DNA from: JAXMAO01 sp046350375
GTDB taxonomy: Bacteria > Planctomycetota > Phycisphaerae > UBA1845 > UTPLA1
Direction: 5' to 3'
Length of the DNA stretch: 64,000 nucleotides
Assembly (NCBI GenBank): GCA_046350375.1
Contig: JAXMAO010000001.1
Location: forward strand, 434,001-498,000
Shown here: positions 47,147 through 56,244 of the stretch, piece after piece
Layout of the letters: the number at the start of each line of letters is the position of its first letter
Numbering within the stretch: the first letter of the stretch is position 1
The notes under the pieces: generated by a model
Databases searched by the model: none
The model's input: only the letters and a program-made list of their open reading frames with translations
What the model was told of the DNA's origin: nothing
Made by a program: the position numbers and the translations under genes

Positions 47147-47900
47147 AGCGACGGTTGCCGCTCCGCGCCGGCGCGCCGCGCCGCCCGCGCCCGCGGCGCC
47201 AGCGACGATCCGGGCGCGTGACCCGCGCGAGGGCTTCTACGACACCATCGCCGACGACTTCGACGCCGTGATGAACGGCTACGACGTGGCGCGGCGGATC
47301 GAGATCGTGTTTGACGAGCTGCTGGCCGGAGTCTCGCTTTCGGGCCTGCGCCTGCTCGACGCCGGCTGCGGCACGGGTCGCTTCAGCGCCGCGGCCTGCC
47401 GGCGCGGGGCACGCGTGGTCGCGCTCGACCTGGGGGCACGACTGCTGGGGCGGGTGCGGGCGCGGTGCGCCGCGCGGCCGGTCTGCGGCGATGTGCTGTC
47501 GCTGGCGTTCGCCGACGACAGCTTCGACGTCGTGGTCTCGTCCGAGTGCATCGAGCACACGCCGAGACCGGGCCAGGCGGTGATGGAACTGCTGCGCGTC
47601 TGCCGGCCGGGCGGCTGGCTGGCGCTGACCTGCCCGAACTATTCCTGGCGCTGGGCCTGCACGCTGGCGATGCACACCGGCCTGCGCCCGTACGCCGGCC
47701 TCGAGAACTGGCCGCGCTTCGGCGAGCTGGCGCGCTGGGTGGCGCTGGCGGGCGGCCGCGTGCGGCTCCACTTCGGATTTCACCTGCTGCCGTTCGTCTT
47801 CGGGCGGTTCAACGGGCTGCTGCGGTCGCTCGACCGGCTCGGCGGCCGCGCCGGGAGGCTGTTCGTCAACCAGGCCGTGCTGGCCCAGAAGATCGCCTGA
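47136..47900 (+). CDS. SAM-dependent class I methyltransferase
   Basis: A 254-residue protein. ATG 47136 lies inside the end of the GT2 gene. Motif I is LLDAGCGTGRFS near 70, followed by VVALDLGARLL, CGDVLSLAFADDSFDVVVSSECIEHTP and the motif III-like LLRVCRPGGWLALTCPN. This is a Methyltransf_11-type enzyme; the target in this locus could be a sugar hydroxyl or lipid-linked intermediate. It precedes the CapK-like gene by 3 bases. Confidence 0.87.
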   Translation: MPSEATVAAPRRRAAPPAPAAPATIRARDPREGFYDTIADDFDAVMNGYDVARRIEIVFDELLAGVSLSGLRLLDAGCGTGRFSAAACRRGARVVALDLGARLLGRVRARCAARPVCGDVLSLAFADDSFDVVVSSECIEHTPRPGQAVMELLRVCRPGGWLALTCPNYSWRWACTLAMHTGLRPYAGLENWPRFGELARWVALAGGRVRLHFGFHLLPFVFGRFNGLLRSLDRLGGRAGRLFVNQAVLAQKIA

Positions 47901-47903
47901 CGC

Positions 47904-49232
47904 ATGAATCCGCGCGTCGTCCGCCACATCCTCCTGCCGCTGCACGAGCGCCTGCTCCGTCGCCCGACGCGCGCCGTCGAGCGCGGCCTGGAACAATCGC
48001 AGTGGTGGCCGGCCGAACGGCTCGCGACGCTCCAAGTCGCCAAGCTCCGCCGGCTGCTGTCGACCGCCGCGGCGAACATCCCGCTCTGGCGACAGCGGTT
48101 TGCCGACGCCGGCATCGACCCGGCCGGCGCGACACTCGATGAGCTCACCCGGCTGCCGCTGCTCGACAAGTCGCAATTGCGGGCCGGCGGCGCGGCCTTC
48201 ACCTGGCCGGGCGTGCCAGGCGGACTCTTCCCCGCAACCACCGGCGGATCGAGCGGCGAGCCGCTGCGCTTCTGGACCGATCGCGCCCGCCAGGCCGCCG
48301 ACCAGGCCGCGCGGACGCGCTCGCGTCGCTGGTATGGCATCGAGCCGGGCGAGCGCGAGCTGTACCTGTGGGGCTCGCCGGTCGAGCGGACCCGCCAGGA
48401 CCGCCTGCACGAGTGGCGCGACTGGCTGGTGAATCATCGCCTGCTGGACGCCTTCCGCATGACGCCCGAGCGGATGCGCGCCGGGCTGGCGGAGCTGGAA
48501 CGGTTCAACCCGCGCCACCTGTTCGGCTATCCGAGCACCCTGGCGATGCTGGTGCGGTTCGCGCGCGACGGTGGGCGCGTGCCGCGCGTCCCGGCGCTGC
48601 GGGCGGTGTTCGTGACGGGCGAGACGCTCCAGCCGGCGGACCGCGACATCCTCTTCGACACGTTTCGCGTGCCGGTCAGCAACGGCTACGGGGCGCGCGA
48701 GGCCGGCTTCATCGCGCACGAGTGCCCGGCCGGCCGGCTGCACATCACCGCCGAGAGCGTGATTGTCGAGCTGCTGCCGGTGGCGGGCGGCGCGGGCGAC
48801 CTGGCCGAGGTGGTCGTCACGCACCTCGACGGGCTGGGCATGCCGCTGATCCGCTATCGCACGGGCGATCTGGCGCGGCGCGACTCGCGCCCCTGTCCGT
48901 GCGGTCGGGCGCTGCCCGTGCTGGCCGAGGTGGCCGGACGCTGCACCGACCTGCTGCGCCGCGCCGACGGCGGTGCGGCCCACGCGCTGTCGCTGATCTA
49001 CGTGCTGCGTGACGAGCCGGCCGTCGGGCGGTTCCGGATCGTCCAGCGCCGCGGGCTGGACCTGGACGTGTCGATCGTGCCGGCGGGGGCGCTCGAACCC
49101 GCCGACCGGGCGCGCATTTCCGCGCGGCTGGCGGGGCAGCTGGGCGGCGTGGGCGTGACGCTGCGACTGGTCGATGACCTGCCGAGCGACGCCTCGGGTA
49201 AGTTCCGCTACGTCGCGAGCGAAGCCAACTGA
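47904..49232 (+). CDS. Phenylacetate-CoA ligase/CapK-family adenylating enzyme
   Basis: A 442-residue AMP-forming enzyme. The P-loop is TTGGSSGEPLRFW near 112, followed by LFGYPSTLAMLVRFA, NGYGAREAGFIAHEC (A5-like) and IRYRTGDLARRD (A7-like). CapK relatives in capsule loci are thought to activate an acyl group for transfer to the glycan. All plus-strand genes from 45899 to here are tightly packed. The next gene is convergent, so the operon ends here. Confidence 0.88.
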   Translation: MNPRVVRHILLPLHERLLRRPTRAVERGLEQSQWWPAERLATLQVAKLRRLLSTAAANIPLWRQRFADAGIDPAGATLDELTRLPLLDKSQLRAGGAAFTWPGVPGGLFPATTGGSSGEPLRFWTDRARQAADQAARTRSRRWYGIEPGERELYLWGSPVERTRQDRLHEWRDWLVNHRLLDAFRMTPERMRAGLAELERFNPRHLFGYPSTLAMLVRFARDGGRVPRVPALRAVFVTGETLQPADRDILFDTFRVPVSNGYGAREAGFIAHECPAGRLHITAESVIVELLPVAGGAGDLAEVVVTHLDGLGMPLIRYRTGDLARRDSRPCPCGRALPVLAEVAGRCTDLLRRADGGAAHALSLIYVLRDEPAVGRFRIVQRRGLDLDVSIVPAGALEPADRARISARLAGQLGGVGVTLRLVDDLPSDASGKFRYVASEAN

Positions 49233-49243
49233 CCGCCGGCGCG

Positions 49244-50836
49244 TCAACCCGCGGCGGACGGTCCGGCGCCGCTCGTCGGTACGGCCGCCTTGCGGGCGAC
49301 GGGCTGGCTGGTATCGATGGGGCGGATCGATCGACCTTCGGTGAGCTGCCGCGTGAGCAGGTCGTCCGTCACTCGCACCAGGTTGGCCGAGAGGTATTCG
49401 CGCGCGGCGCGCTCGACGACCACGCCGGTGGCCGCGCCGAGCAGCGCCAGCAGCAGGTTGGTGCTGTCCATCCAGCGGCCGGGGACGAAGGCGTGCAGCA
49501 GCTCAAGCAGCGTCGCCAGGGCGCCCGCGGCGCCGACGATGGTGAGCGCCTCGCGCCGCCAGGCCGTCTGCCGCGGACGGATCGCCGCTGCCGCCAGCCC
49601 CCACAGGAAGAACATCAGCAGCTTGTCGGTGATGGCGAGGAAGGCCGTGTTCGGCCGGCTGCGGCCCAGCAGCGAAAACGGCAGCCAGCTCATGTGGCCG
49701 AGCAGGCCGACGCGGTGACACTCGCTGAGCGTGAAGGTGAACGGCGCCAGTCCGCGGACGAGCAGGAAGATCGACGCGACCGCGAAGGTGACGGCACCGC
49801 TGCGGCCGGGGAAGATGAGCGTGCCGCGCCGCACGGGCGGGCCGTCGGGGCCGATGGCGGGCGGTCGGCGGGTCGCGGCGAGCAGCGCCGCGGGCGCCGC
49901 GCCCATCAGCGCCACGACGAAGTGGGCGGTGTCCAGTCCGCGGGTCGGCAGGAAGATGCGCAGCAGCGTCACGCCCGCGGCGACGAACGCCGCCGCGCCC
50001 ACCGCGAAGCGCGCCGCCCGGGCGGGGCGATAGCCGTAATAGCGCCGCACCGCCGACGCACACAGCGCCGCGAACAGCCCGTAGAGCATTCCGTCGGCGA
50101 CGCGATCCAGGGCGTAGTCCCAGCGCGCCCGCTGGGCGCTGGCGGTGACGCGCGGATCGGCGGAGAGCGGCGCCCGCGACAGCTTCCGCCACGTATAGAT
50201 CGGACTGACGTGCGCCCCGCGAACGGCGCGGTACGCGCTCTTCGGCTCGAGCACCAGGCCGTACGGCCGCAGCGTGACGAGCAGCAGCGCCGCGCCGGCC
50301 AGCTTGGCGGCCGCCAGGCCCGGCTGGCGCCGCAACTGGGCGCGCCAGCCGGCGGCGACCCGCGCGATGATCGGCCCCGCGACCAGCACGAACGCCGCGC
50401 CGCCGGTGGTGCCCAGCACGTTGCAGACCACGTCGACGATGGAGCTGACGCGCGCCGGCTCGAGCGACTGCACCCCCTCGCAGAAGAGGCTGATGCACAG
50501 CCCGGACAGCAGCGCCATCAGCGACGCCAGCAGCGTTGAGTGACCGACGCGCCGCCCGGCGAGCACGCCCAGCGCGCCCACCGGCGCATAGAGCGCGATG
50601 TTGGCGAGAATGTCCGGCAGGCTGAAGTAGGGATAAAGGAAGTTCCGCCACGCCGCGGCGCGCAGCGCGTCGAAGTGCGCCCAGTCGAAATGCAGCGGCA
50701 CCAGGCTGACCTGCAGCAGCACCGCGATGTAGCCCGCCAGCGCCAGGTGTATCACGCGGCGATGCAGCCAGGCGACGATCGGCTCGGTCGAAATCGGCTC
50801 GCGCGGCGCGGCCGCGGCGGACGCATCCGTGTTCAT
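49244..50836 (-). CDS. Large double VanZ-like membrane protein
   Basis: A 530-residue protein; ATG 50836 has GGGGGA upstream. Two VanZ-like four-helix units are visible: residues about 30-150 (PYFSLPDILANIALYAPVGALGVLAGRR ... EGVQSLEPARVSSIVDVVCNVLGTTGGA) and about 350-490 (FSLLGRSRPNTAFLAITDKLLMFFLWGLAAAAI ... LLELLHAFVPGRWMDSTNLLLALLGAATG). Each keeps the acidic Glu and the D-N pattern. VanZ proteins affect envelope composition and glycopeptide tolerance by unknown means. The gene opposes the glycan operon and sits inside the locus. Confidence 0.82.
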   Translation of the reverse strand: MNTDASAAAAPREPISTEPIVAWLHRRVIHLALAGYIAVLLQVSLVPLHFDWAHFDALRAAAWRNFLYPYFSLPDILANIALYAPVGALGVLAGRRVGHSTLLASLMALLSGLCISLFCEGVQSLEPARVSSIVDVVCNVLGTTGGAAFVLVAGPIIARVAAGWRAQLRRQPGLAAAKLAGAALLLVTLRPYGLVLEPKSAYRAVRGAHVSPIYTWRKLSRAPLSADPRVTASAQRARWDYALDRVADGMLYGLFAALCASAVRRYYGYRPARAARFAVGAAAFVAAGVTLLRIFLPTRGLDTAHFVVALMGAAPAALLAATRRPPAIGPDGPPVRRGTLIFPGRSGAVTFAVASIFLLVRGLAPFTFTLSECHRVGLLGHMSWLPFSLLGRSRPNTAFLAITDKLLMFFLWGLAAAAIRPRQTAWRREALTIVGAAGALATLLELLHAFVPGRWMDSTNLLLALLGAATGVVVERAAREYLSANLVRVTDDLLTRQLTEGRSIRPIDTSQPVARKAAVPTSGAGPSAAG

Positions 50837-50919
50837 TCAAATCCCCCAAGACTGACCGCAGCGCGGATTGCCGCGTTGCAGCGTCCCCCAAACCTGCACG
50901 TCCGGCCGGCGCCCCCGCG

Positions 50920-51693
50920 CTACGGCCGGATGATGATCTCGCGCCCGCGCAGCAGCGGCGGCACGGTGTCGTGCGGCCGATAGCTCTGCCACGGGTTGGG
51001 CTGCGTGGTGTTCACCGGTCGATCGGCCCGCGACAACTGCCACATCGCCGCGACGACCGATTCCTCCAGGTCGCGCGACGCGGCGAACTCGGCGCAGCAA
51101 CTGCGATAGTCGAGCGGGTTGTCGTGCTGGCAGGTTTCGATCTCGTCGCGCGTCATCTGCGACAGCGCGTGGAACACCGCCAGCGGGCGGCGTGCGGCCG
51201 CCTCGAACAATACGCCCATCAGCTCGGTGTCGGTGTCGGGGTTGCCGCCCTCGGCATAGACCAGGCAGAGCTCGCACCCCAGCGTGGTCGCCTGGCCGAG
51301 CACGTCGTCAAGCACGACGCTGCCGCGCGGCAGGCCATAGGGCCCCATCACCAGCGCCGCGCGAACCAGCGGCTGCAGATTGAGCAGATGGTTCCAGCGC
51401 GCGGCGTCCTTGCGGTTGACCTCGAGCAGCTCCAGCCGGCGGCGACCGCCCGCCGGTTCGCGGGCCGCCACCTTGGCGACCGCCAGCCCGGTCGGGAACC
51501 GGCCGAACGAAGCGCCCTGCTCGATCACCGCGAAGCCGCGCTTGGGGATGGCGCTCTCGGCGACGCCGAGTTCGCGCGCGGTGGGCAGATCATCGACCAC
51601 CGCCAGGCGCGGCTGGGAGCGGTCCGGATGCGACGCACAGCCCGTCGCCCACAGCAGCGCCAGCATCATCGCCGGCCGTGCGCGTCCCTGCAT
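50920..51693 (-). CDS. Lipoprotein of unknown function
   Basis: A 257-residue product; ATG 51693 follows AGGAGAG. Lipobox LWATGC (Cys19). The mature part includes RGFAVIEQGASFGRFPTGLAVAKV, SVVLDDVLGQATTLGCELCLVYAEG and a C-terminal region with two further Cys pairs. The segment order (a probable envelope lipoprotein with a GFAVI-E motif) is known to me only as hypothetical proteins. It lies between the VanZ-like protein and the initiating transferase and may belong to the glycan locus. Confidence 0.72.
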   Translation of the reverse strand: MQGRARPAMMLALLWATGCASHPDRSQPRLAVVDDLPTARELGVAESAIPKRGFAVIEQGASFGRFPTGLAVAKVAAREPAGGRRRLELLEVNRKDAARWNHLLNLQPLVRAALVMGPYGLPRGSVVLDDVLGQATTLGCELCLVYAEGGNPDTDTELMGVLFEAAARRPLAVFHALSQMTRDEIETCQHDNPLDYRSCCAEFAASRDLEESVVAAMWQLSRADRPVNTTQPNPWQSYRPHDTVPPLLRGREIIIRP

Positions 51694-51975
51694 GTCAGAC
51701 TCTCCTGGTCGCAAGGCGAACGTCTCGCCGCCGCCGCGCCAATATCGGGCCCGGCCGACGACCGACGCCCCATCCACTCTCATCGACCACGCCGCCGGCC
51801 GGGGTGAGACACCCGGGTCGATCGCGTCTGGCGGCCCGCGGCGCGTCGGCCGCGCGGCGTCGCGCAGTTTTCGCCCCCGGCGGGCCAAACCTCATTCACC
51901 GGGTCGCGCGGTCCGATAGAACTTCTGACCTCGTGCTGTTGGGCCGCGCCGCCGGGCCCGCGTGGAAAGAGGCCC

Positions 51976-53438
51976 GTGACCGCCTATCCGTTTTCACAGG
52001 TTCAGACCGGGTTGTCCTCCGACCGCGCCGTCGGACGCGAGGCCGTCGCGCCGCGCGCCGAGCTCAAGGCGAAGCTCGGACGCTACATCCTGCGGTGGCC
52101 GAAGCTGGTCTGGATGATCGCCGACGCCGGCTGGATCGCGCTGGGATCGGCGCTGTCGATCGGGTGCGGGCTGGCGGGCCGGTCGCCGAGCCGCGGCGGT
52201 CGATCCGCGGATCAGCCCGCTGGTGCTGGCCTCGGCGATCGTGCTGGCGGGGATGATGTTCAGCCTCTACGAGCCGCAGACGCTCTGGCAGCTGCTCGCG
52301 GATCGCCGCGCGGTCGCTGCTGGCGGCGATGGTCGCCACGCTGTTGTCGACGCTGGTGCTGCACCTGCTGCTGCCGGGGCCGGTGCCGCATCGGGTCATC
52401 CTGGGCGGCCTGGTGATGTACCTGTTCGTCGGGCCGACGCTGCGCATCGCCGCGCACGAGATGGTTTCCAGCGTGCGGCGCGGGCTGCTGCTGATCGGGC
52501 TGGGCCAGACCACGGCCCAGGTCATCCGCTCGGTGCGACGCGGCGCCGTGCCCGGCTATCAGCTGGTCGGGCTGGTGGCCGAGTCGGTTGCGGACCTGCC
52601 GGACATTCCCGGGCTGCCGCACATTGGCACGCCCGCCGACGCCGCCGAACTGTGCGCCGCGCGCGACGTGCGCGAGGTGGTGGTGGCGGCCGGGCTGGAC
52701 GAGCACCCCGCGATACAGGAGGCCGCGCTGGCCTGCCTGCGGCTGGGCTGCCGCGTGACCGACGAGGTGACGTTCTACGAAAAGGCCTTCGGCGAGGTGC
52801 CGGCGCCGCACATCTCGCCGCGCTGGTTCCTGCTGGCCGACCTGAAGGGCCATCTGCGCGAGCAGGTGATCGCCAAGCGAATCTTCGACCTGCTGGTGGC
52901 GGCCAGCGGGCTGGTGCTGGCGCTGCCGCTGGCGGCGCTGATCCTGCTGGCGATCCGTCTCGGCGGCCGCGGACCGATTCTCTACTCGCAGGTCCGCGTC
53001 GGACAGGCCGGAAGGCGGTTCCGGCTCTACAAGTTTCGCACCATGCGAACCGACGCCGAGTCGGCCGGCTCGATGTGGGCCGCCCGCAACGATCCGCGCG
53101 TGACGCGCGTCGGGCGGCTGCTGCGGCGCACGCGGCTCGACGAGCTGCCGCAACTGTGGAACGTGCTGCGCGGCGACATGTCGATCGTCGGCCCGCGCCC
53201 GGAACGGCCCGAGTTCGTGGCGCCGCTGGCGAGCCTGATCCCGTTCTTCGGCGAGCGGCACCTCATCAAGCCGGGCCTCACCGGCTGGGCGCAGATCAAC
53301 TTCCGCTACGGCAACAGCATCGCCGACGCCCGCAAGAAGCTGCAGCTCGACCTCTACTACATCAAGCACATGTCGGTCGAACTCGACCTGGTCATCTGCC
53401 TGCGGACCATCGGGCTGATCCTGACCGGCGCGTCGTGA
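51976..53438 (+). CDS. EpsB-type initiating sugar transferase (two apparent frameshifts)
   Basis: GTG 51976 follows GAAAGAGG. Three frames are needed: AELKAKLGRYILRWPKLVWMIADAGW (to about 52180), AVDPRISPLVLASAIVLAGMMFSLYEPQTLWQLLADRRA (to about 52310) and then the remainder. The last frame has a CoA-binding-like region (LLIGLGQTTAQVIRSVRR ... GLPHIGTPADAAEL) and the catalytic bacterial sugar transferase domain: KRIFDLLVAASGLVLALP, YKFRTMRTDAE, RVGRLLRRTRLDELPQLWNVLRGDMSIVGPRPERPEF, GLTGWAQINFRYG. This is the TIGR03013-like enzyme that transfers the first sugar-phosphate to undecaprenyl phosphate. Confidence 0.87.
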
Positions 53439-53472
53439 ACCGCGGCGCGACCCGGGGGGCGGCCGCGGCGAA

Positions 53473-54470
53473 CTAGTCCTCCACCGCCGACCAGCGCGAT
53501 TCATACTGATCCAGCGTCTGCGGCGTGACGATCAGCGGGGCAATGCGCTCTTCGCGCAGTTGCAGCTCGGCGCCCCGCGCCAGCTCGGTCGCCATCGCCA
53601 GCCCGCGCCGCGCGATCTGCACCGCGTCCGGCACCACCACCGCCGCCGCGGCGCCGCCGCGCAGCCACGCCAGCGCCGCGACCTCGTCGCTGTACAGTAC
53701 CAGCACCGCGTCGCGCGGCACCACCGGCTGACCGACCGGCCGCGCCGACACAGGCGCCGCGTCGAGCAGCGCCCAGCCCGCCATCCGCGGATACTTCTCC
53801 AGCTCGCGCTGCAGCAGCGCCCGCGCGTCCACCCGGCCGCTCCAGCTCACCTCGCGCAGCAGCGCCACGCGCGTGGTCGAGAGCAGCTCGTCGCGAAACG
53901 CCGTCCAGCGCGCCTGCCGGTGCGGATCGCTGTCGTAGAGCGCCCCGGCGCCGGCGTCGGCCTGGCTTGACAGCGCCGCCCCCAGCGCCCGGGCCAGCGC
54001 CTCGCCGATGTCATGCCCGTCGGTTCCGCAGAAGGCCGCGCGGCCGCAATCCGGCGAATCACGCCCCAGGAGCACGATCGCCGCCCCGGCGCGACCCAGC
54101 ACGCCCAGCCGCTCGGCGACCGCGTCTGGATGGTCGGCCCAGACGCAGATGGCGCGATAGGCCCCCGGATCGATGTCGGCCAGCAGGCGGCTCGAGCGCT
54201 CATCGGTCGGCTCCGGCGCGCGACCACCGTCGTCACCGTCCGCCGCAGCAAGGTGTCGTGCCGCTTCGCGAGCGTGGCGGCCATCGAAAAGGCGCGGTCA
54301 TGCTGGTGCCGGCCGACCAGCAGAATCGGCGCGCGGCGCTGGGCGGGCGCCGTTGATTTGCCCCCGCTGTGATCGCATGCCGGGGCGGCCGCCGCCAGCA
54401 GCAGCATCGCTCCGCGCAGCGCGCGGCGCGAAGCGCGGCCCGGGTGTCGCAATGTGAATGCAGCTCTCAT
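53473..54470 (-). CDS. Sugar-binding-type periplasmic lipoprotein (apparent frameshift)
   Basis: Starts at ATG 54470 with signal peptide and lipobox AAAPAC. The first frame runs to MAATLAKRHDTLLRRTVTTVVAR, then breaks near 54220; the next frame continues with AAIVLLGRDSPDCGRAAFCGTDGHDIGEALARALG, MAGWALLDAAPV, VLYSDEVAALAWLRGGAAAAVV and ERIAPLIVTPQTLDQYESRW. The second part has the fold pattern of LacI/ribose-binding periplasmic proteins (type 1). No ABC transporter genes are close. A role in sensing or binding a sugar is inferred. Joined length is about 332 residues. Confidence 0.65.
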
Positions 54471-54473
54471 GCC

Positions 54474-54872
54474 TCATCCGCGCCGGCGCGAACCGAGCGC
54501 GGCGGCTATTCCCAGCCCCAGCAGAACGCCCGCCGCGTCCGCCAGCCAGTCGGTCAACTGGCAGTGCCGGCCGAAATAGGGCTGCGTCAGCTCGTCGAAC
54601 GCCCCGTAGCCCAGGAACACGGCGAACCAGGCCGCATAGGCCACCGCCCGCGGACGTGACGCCGCGTCGAAGAAGCGGCCGCGCTGCGCCCAGACGCAAA
54701 CCCAGGCCAGCGCCGCGTACGAGCCGCCGTGCAGCAACGTGTCGGGCAGGTGAAACGACCAGCGGCTCGCCTGTGCGGGGGGCAGATGGGTGACGGTGAA
54801 GAGCGCCAGCCAGTACGCGATCCAAACCGGGCGGCGCCACGAGCGAATCGCGGGCGGCCGGGCGTCGCTCAC
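54474..54872 (-). CDS. Small VanZ-like membrane protein
   Basis: A 132-residue protein. The GTG start at 54872 overlaps the parA stop (GTGA), and its own stop is 3 bases before the lipoprotein start, so the three genes are tightly coupled. It has four membrane segments and the VanZ motif set: LPDTLLHGGSYAALAWVCV, GAFDELTQPYFGRHCQLTDWLADAAGVLLGL with conserved Glu and Asp. This is the typical small VanZ form, unlike the double version at 49244. Confidence 0.83.
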   Translation of the reverse strand: MSDARPPAIRSWRRPVWIAYWLALFTVTHLPPAQASRWSFHLPDTLLHGGSYAALAWVCVWAQRGRFFDAASRPRAVAYAAWFAVFLGYGAFDELTQPYFGRHCQLTDWLADAAGVLLGLGIAAALGSRRRG

Positions 54873-55771
54873 GGCGCGGCGGCCCCCGCGCGCTGCGGCT
54901 CGGCCGGCTCTCCGTCGGGCGGCGGCGCGACCGGGCGGCGCGGCCGATCGGCGACGACCGCTGCATCGACCGGCCCGGCGGCGGGCGCGTCGCTCAGCAG
55001 TTCGTCGGCCAGTGCCAGGTAATCCTCCGCGCCGTGGCTGCGCGGCGCGTAGCCGAAGATCGACTGCCCGTAGCTCGGACACTCGGCGAGCTTCACGTTC
55101 CGCCGGATGCGGGTGTCGAAGATGCGGGCCGCCTCCCACGGCAGGTTGGTGCCGCGGGCCGCGGAGAGGTAGCGCGACAGGTCGTCGACCACCTCGCCGG
55201 CCAGCTTGGTGCCCGACTCGTACATGCACATCACCAGTCCCATCACGCGCAGCCCGGGGTTGATGCGCTTGCCGACCCGCGCGACCGTCTCGAACAGCCG
55301 CCCGACCCCCTGCAGCGCCAGGAAGTGCGGCTGCAGCGGCACCAGCACCTCGCGCGCGGCGCACAGCGCGTTGAGCGTCAGTACGCCCAGCGACGGCGGA
55401 CAGTCGATCAGCGCCCAGTCGAACGGCAGCGGCTCGGCCGCCAGCGCATCGCGCAGGATCATCTCGCGCCCGATGGCGGTCGCCAGCTCGACCTCGGCGC
55501 CGGCCAGGTCGAGCCGCGTGGGGATGGCCGCCAGCCGATCGGCGATCGGGCGGATGACCTCGCGCGGTGCGACCGAGTCGGCGAGGATCTCGTAGGTGCC
55601 GGGGCCGGGTTCGCGGGCGTCGAAGCCCAGATGGGCGGACAGATGGGCCTGCGGATCGAGATCGATCAGCAGGCAGCCCTGGCCGCGCTGCGCCAAGGCC
55701 GCGCCGAGGTTGACGGTCGTGGTGGTCTTCCCCACGCCGCCCTTCTGGTTAATGACCGCGATGCATCGCAT
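54869..55771 (-). CDS. parA: ParA/Soj-family ATPase
   Basis: A 300-residue deviant-Walker ATPase. ATG 55771 starts MRCIAVINQKGGVGKTTTTVNLGAALA, with the P-loop at 10-16. LLIDLDPQAHLSAHLG (Walker A'/D motif) and DWALIDCPPSLGVLTLNAL (Walker B) follow. It is complete for chromosomal Soj, with a Pro/Ala tail of about 40 residues. No ParB gene or parS-like site is visible beside it, so chromosome segregation or another positioning task (for example of envelope machinery, given the vanZ neighbour) is possible. The symbol marks the family only. Confidence 0.85.
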   Translation of the reverse strand: MRCIAVINQKGGVGKTTTTVNLGAALAQRGQGCLLIDLDPQAHLSAHLGFDAREPGPGTYEILADSVAPREVIRPIADRLAAIPTRLDLAGAEVELATAIGREMILRDALAAEPLPFDWALIDCPPSLGVLTLNALCAAREVLVPLQPHFLALQGVGRLFETVARVGKRINPGLRVMGLVMCMYESGTKLAGEVVDDLSRYLSAARGTNLPWEAARIFDTRIRRNVKLAECPSYGQSIFGYAPRSHGAEDYLALADELLSDAPAAGPVDAAVVADRPRRPVAPPPDGEPAEPQRAGAAAP

Positions 55772-55964
55772 GGAGGGCACGCATCCTGCGTCGAACGCCT
55801 GGGCGGACTCCCTTGCCGGCGGGCGAAATGATACCCCGCGCCGGCGGCGGGTCCAATCGAAATCGGTGCCCGGGGGCGGCGGGCGGCGAATGCGGCGGCG
55901 TAACGGCGAGGACAGACCTGCGGCGGTGAACTGGAGGCGGCGGATGAGGACTCGACGCGGGCGC

Positions 55965-56006
55965 AAAAAAAATGGAAGGTGCTGCCGTGGCGTGAGCACC
56001 CTCCAT
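55965..56006 (-). terminator. Rho-independent terminator of the lysine-rich micro-gene
   Basis: A 12-bp stem, ATGGAGGGTGCT with AGCACCTTCCAT (one G-T pair), has an 11-base loop and is followed on the minus strand by eight T. It lies 65 bases beyond the micro-gene stop and just upstream of parA, isolating the two. Confidence 0.88.
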
Positions 56007-56070
56007 TACAGCCAGGAGTCCCGCCTGAATCAGGTCGGGCTCCCGATCCGCGCGTATCGCGCGAGATCGG

Positions 56071-56130
56071 CTACTTCTTCTTTTTCTTCTTGGCTGATTT
56101 CTTCTTCGCGGCGCCTTTCTTCTTAGCCAT
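56071..56130 (-). CDS. Lysine-rich 19-residue micro-protein
   Basis: The frame reads MAKKKGAAKKKSAKKKKKK then TAG. The start is preceded by AAAGGAGGTGA, a perfect anti-16S match at ideal spacing, the strongest ribosome binding site in the window. A TTGACA/TACACT promoter lies just upstream and a strong terminator follows, so this is a complete, independent gene although shorter than most gene finders allow. The peptide is about 70 percent lysine and resembles tails of histone H1-like or HU-like DNA-binding proteins. A nucleic-acid-binding role is inference. A leader peptide or sRNA gene are alternatives. Confidence 0.7.
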   Translation of the reverse strand: MAKKKGAAKKKSAKKKKKK

Positions 56131-56159
56131 GAGCGTCACCTCCTTTCTATAGCTGGCAG

Positions 56160-56187
56160 AGTGTATGAAGCGCCCGCGCCGTGTCAA
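56160..56187 (-). promoter_or_regulatory. Sigma70-type promoter of the micro-gene
   Basis: On the minus strand a perfect TTGACA (56187-56182) is followed after 16 bases by TACACT (56165-56160). The start codon is 30 bases downstream of the -10, leaving room for a short leader with the ribosome binding site. Confidence 0.65.
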
Positions 56188-56244
56188 CACAATTCCGCGC
56201 GGAAAACGCTCCTATCTCTCTTTCGGCGTTTCGACCGCGCGATC

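Noticed and set aside
54869..55771. Plasmid or integrated-element partition locus
   Set aside because: ParA is present, but no ParB, replication gene or centromere-like repeats were seen, and the flanks are ordinary chromosomal genes.
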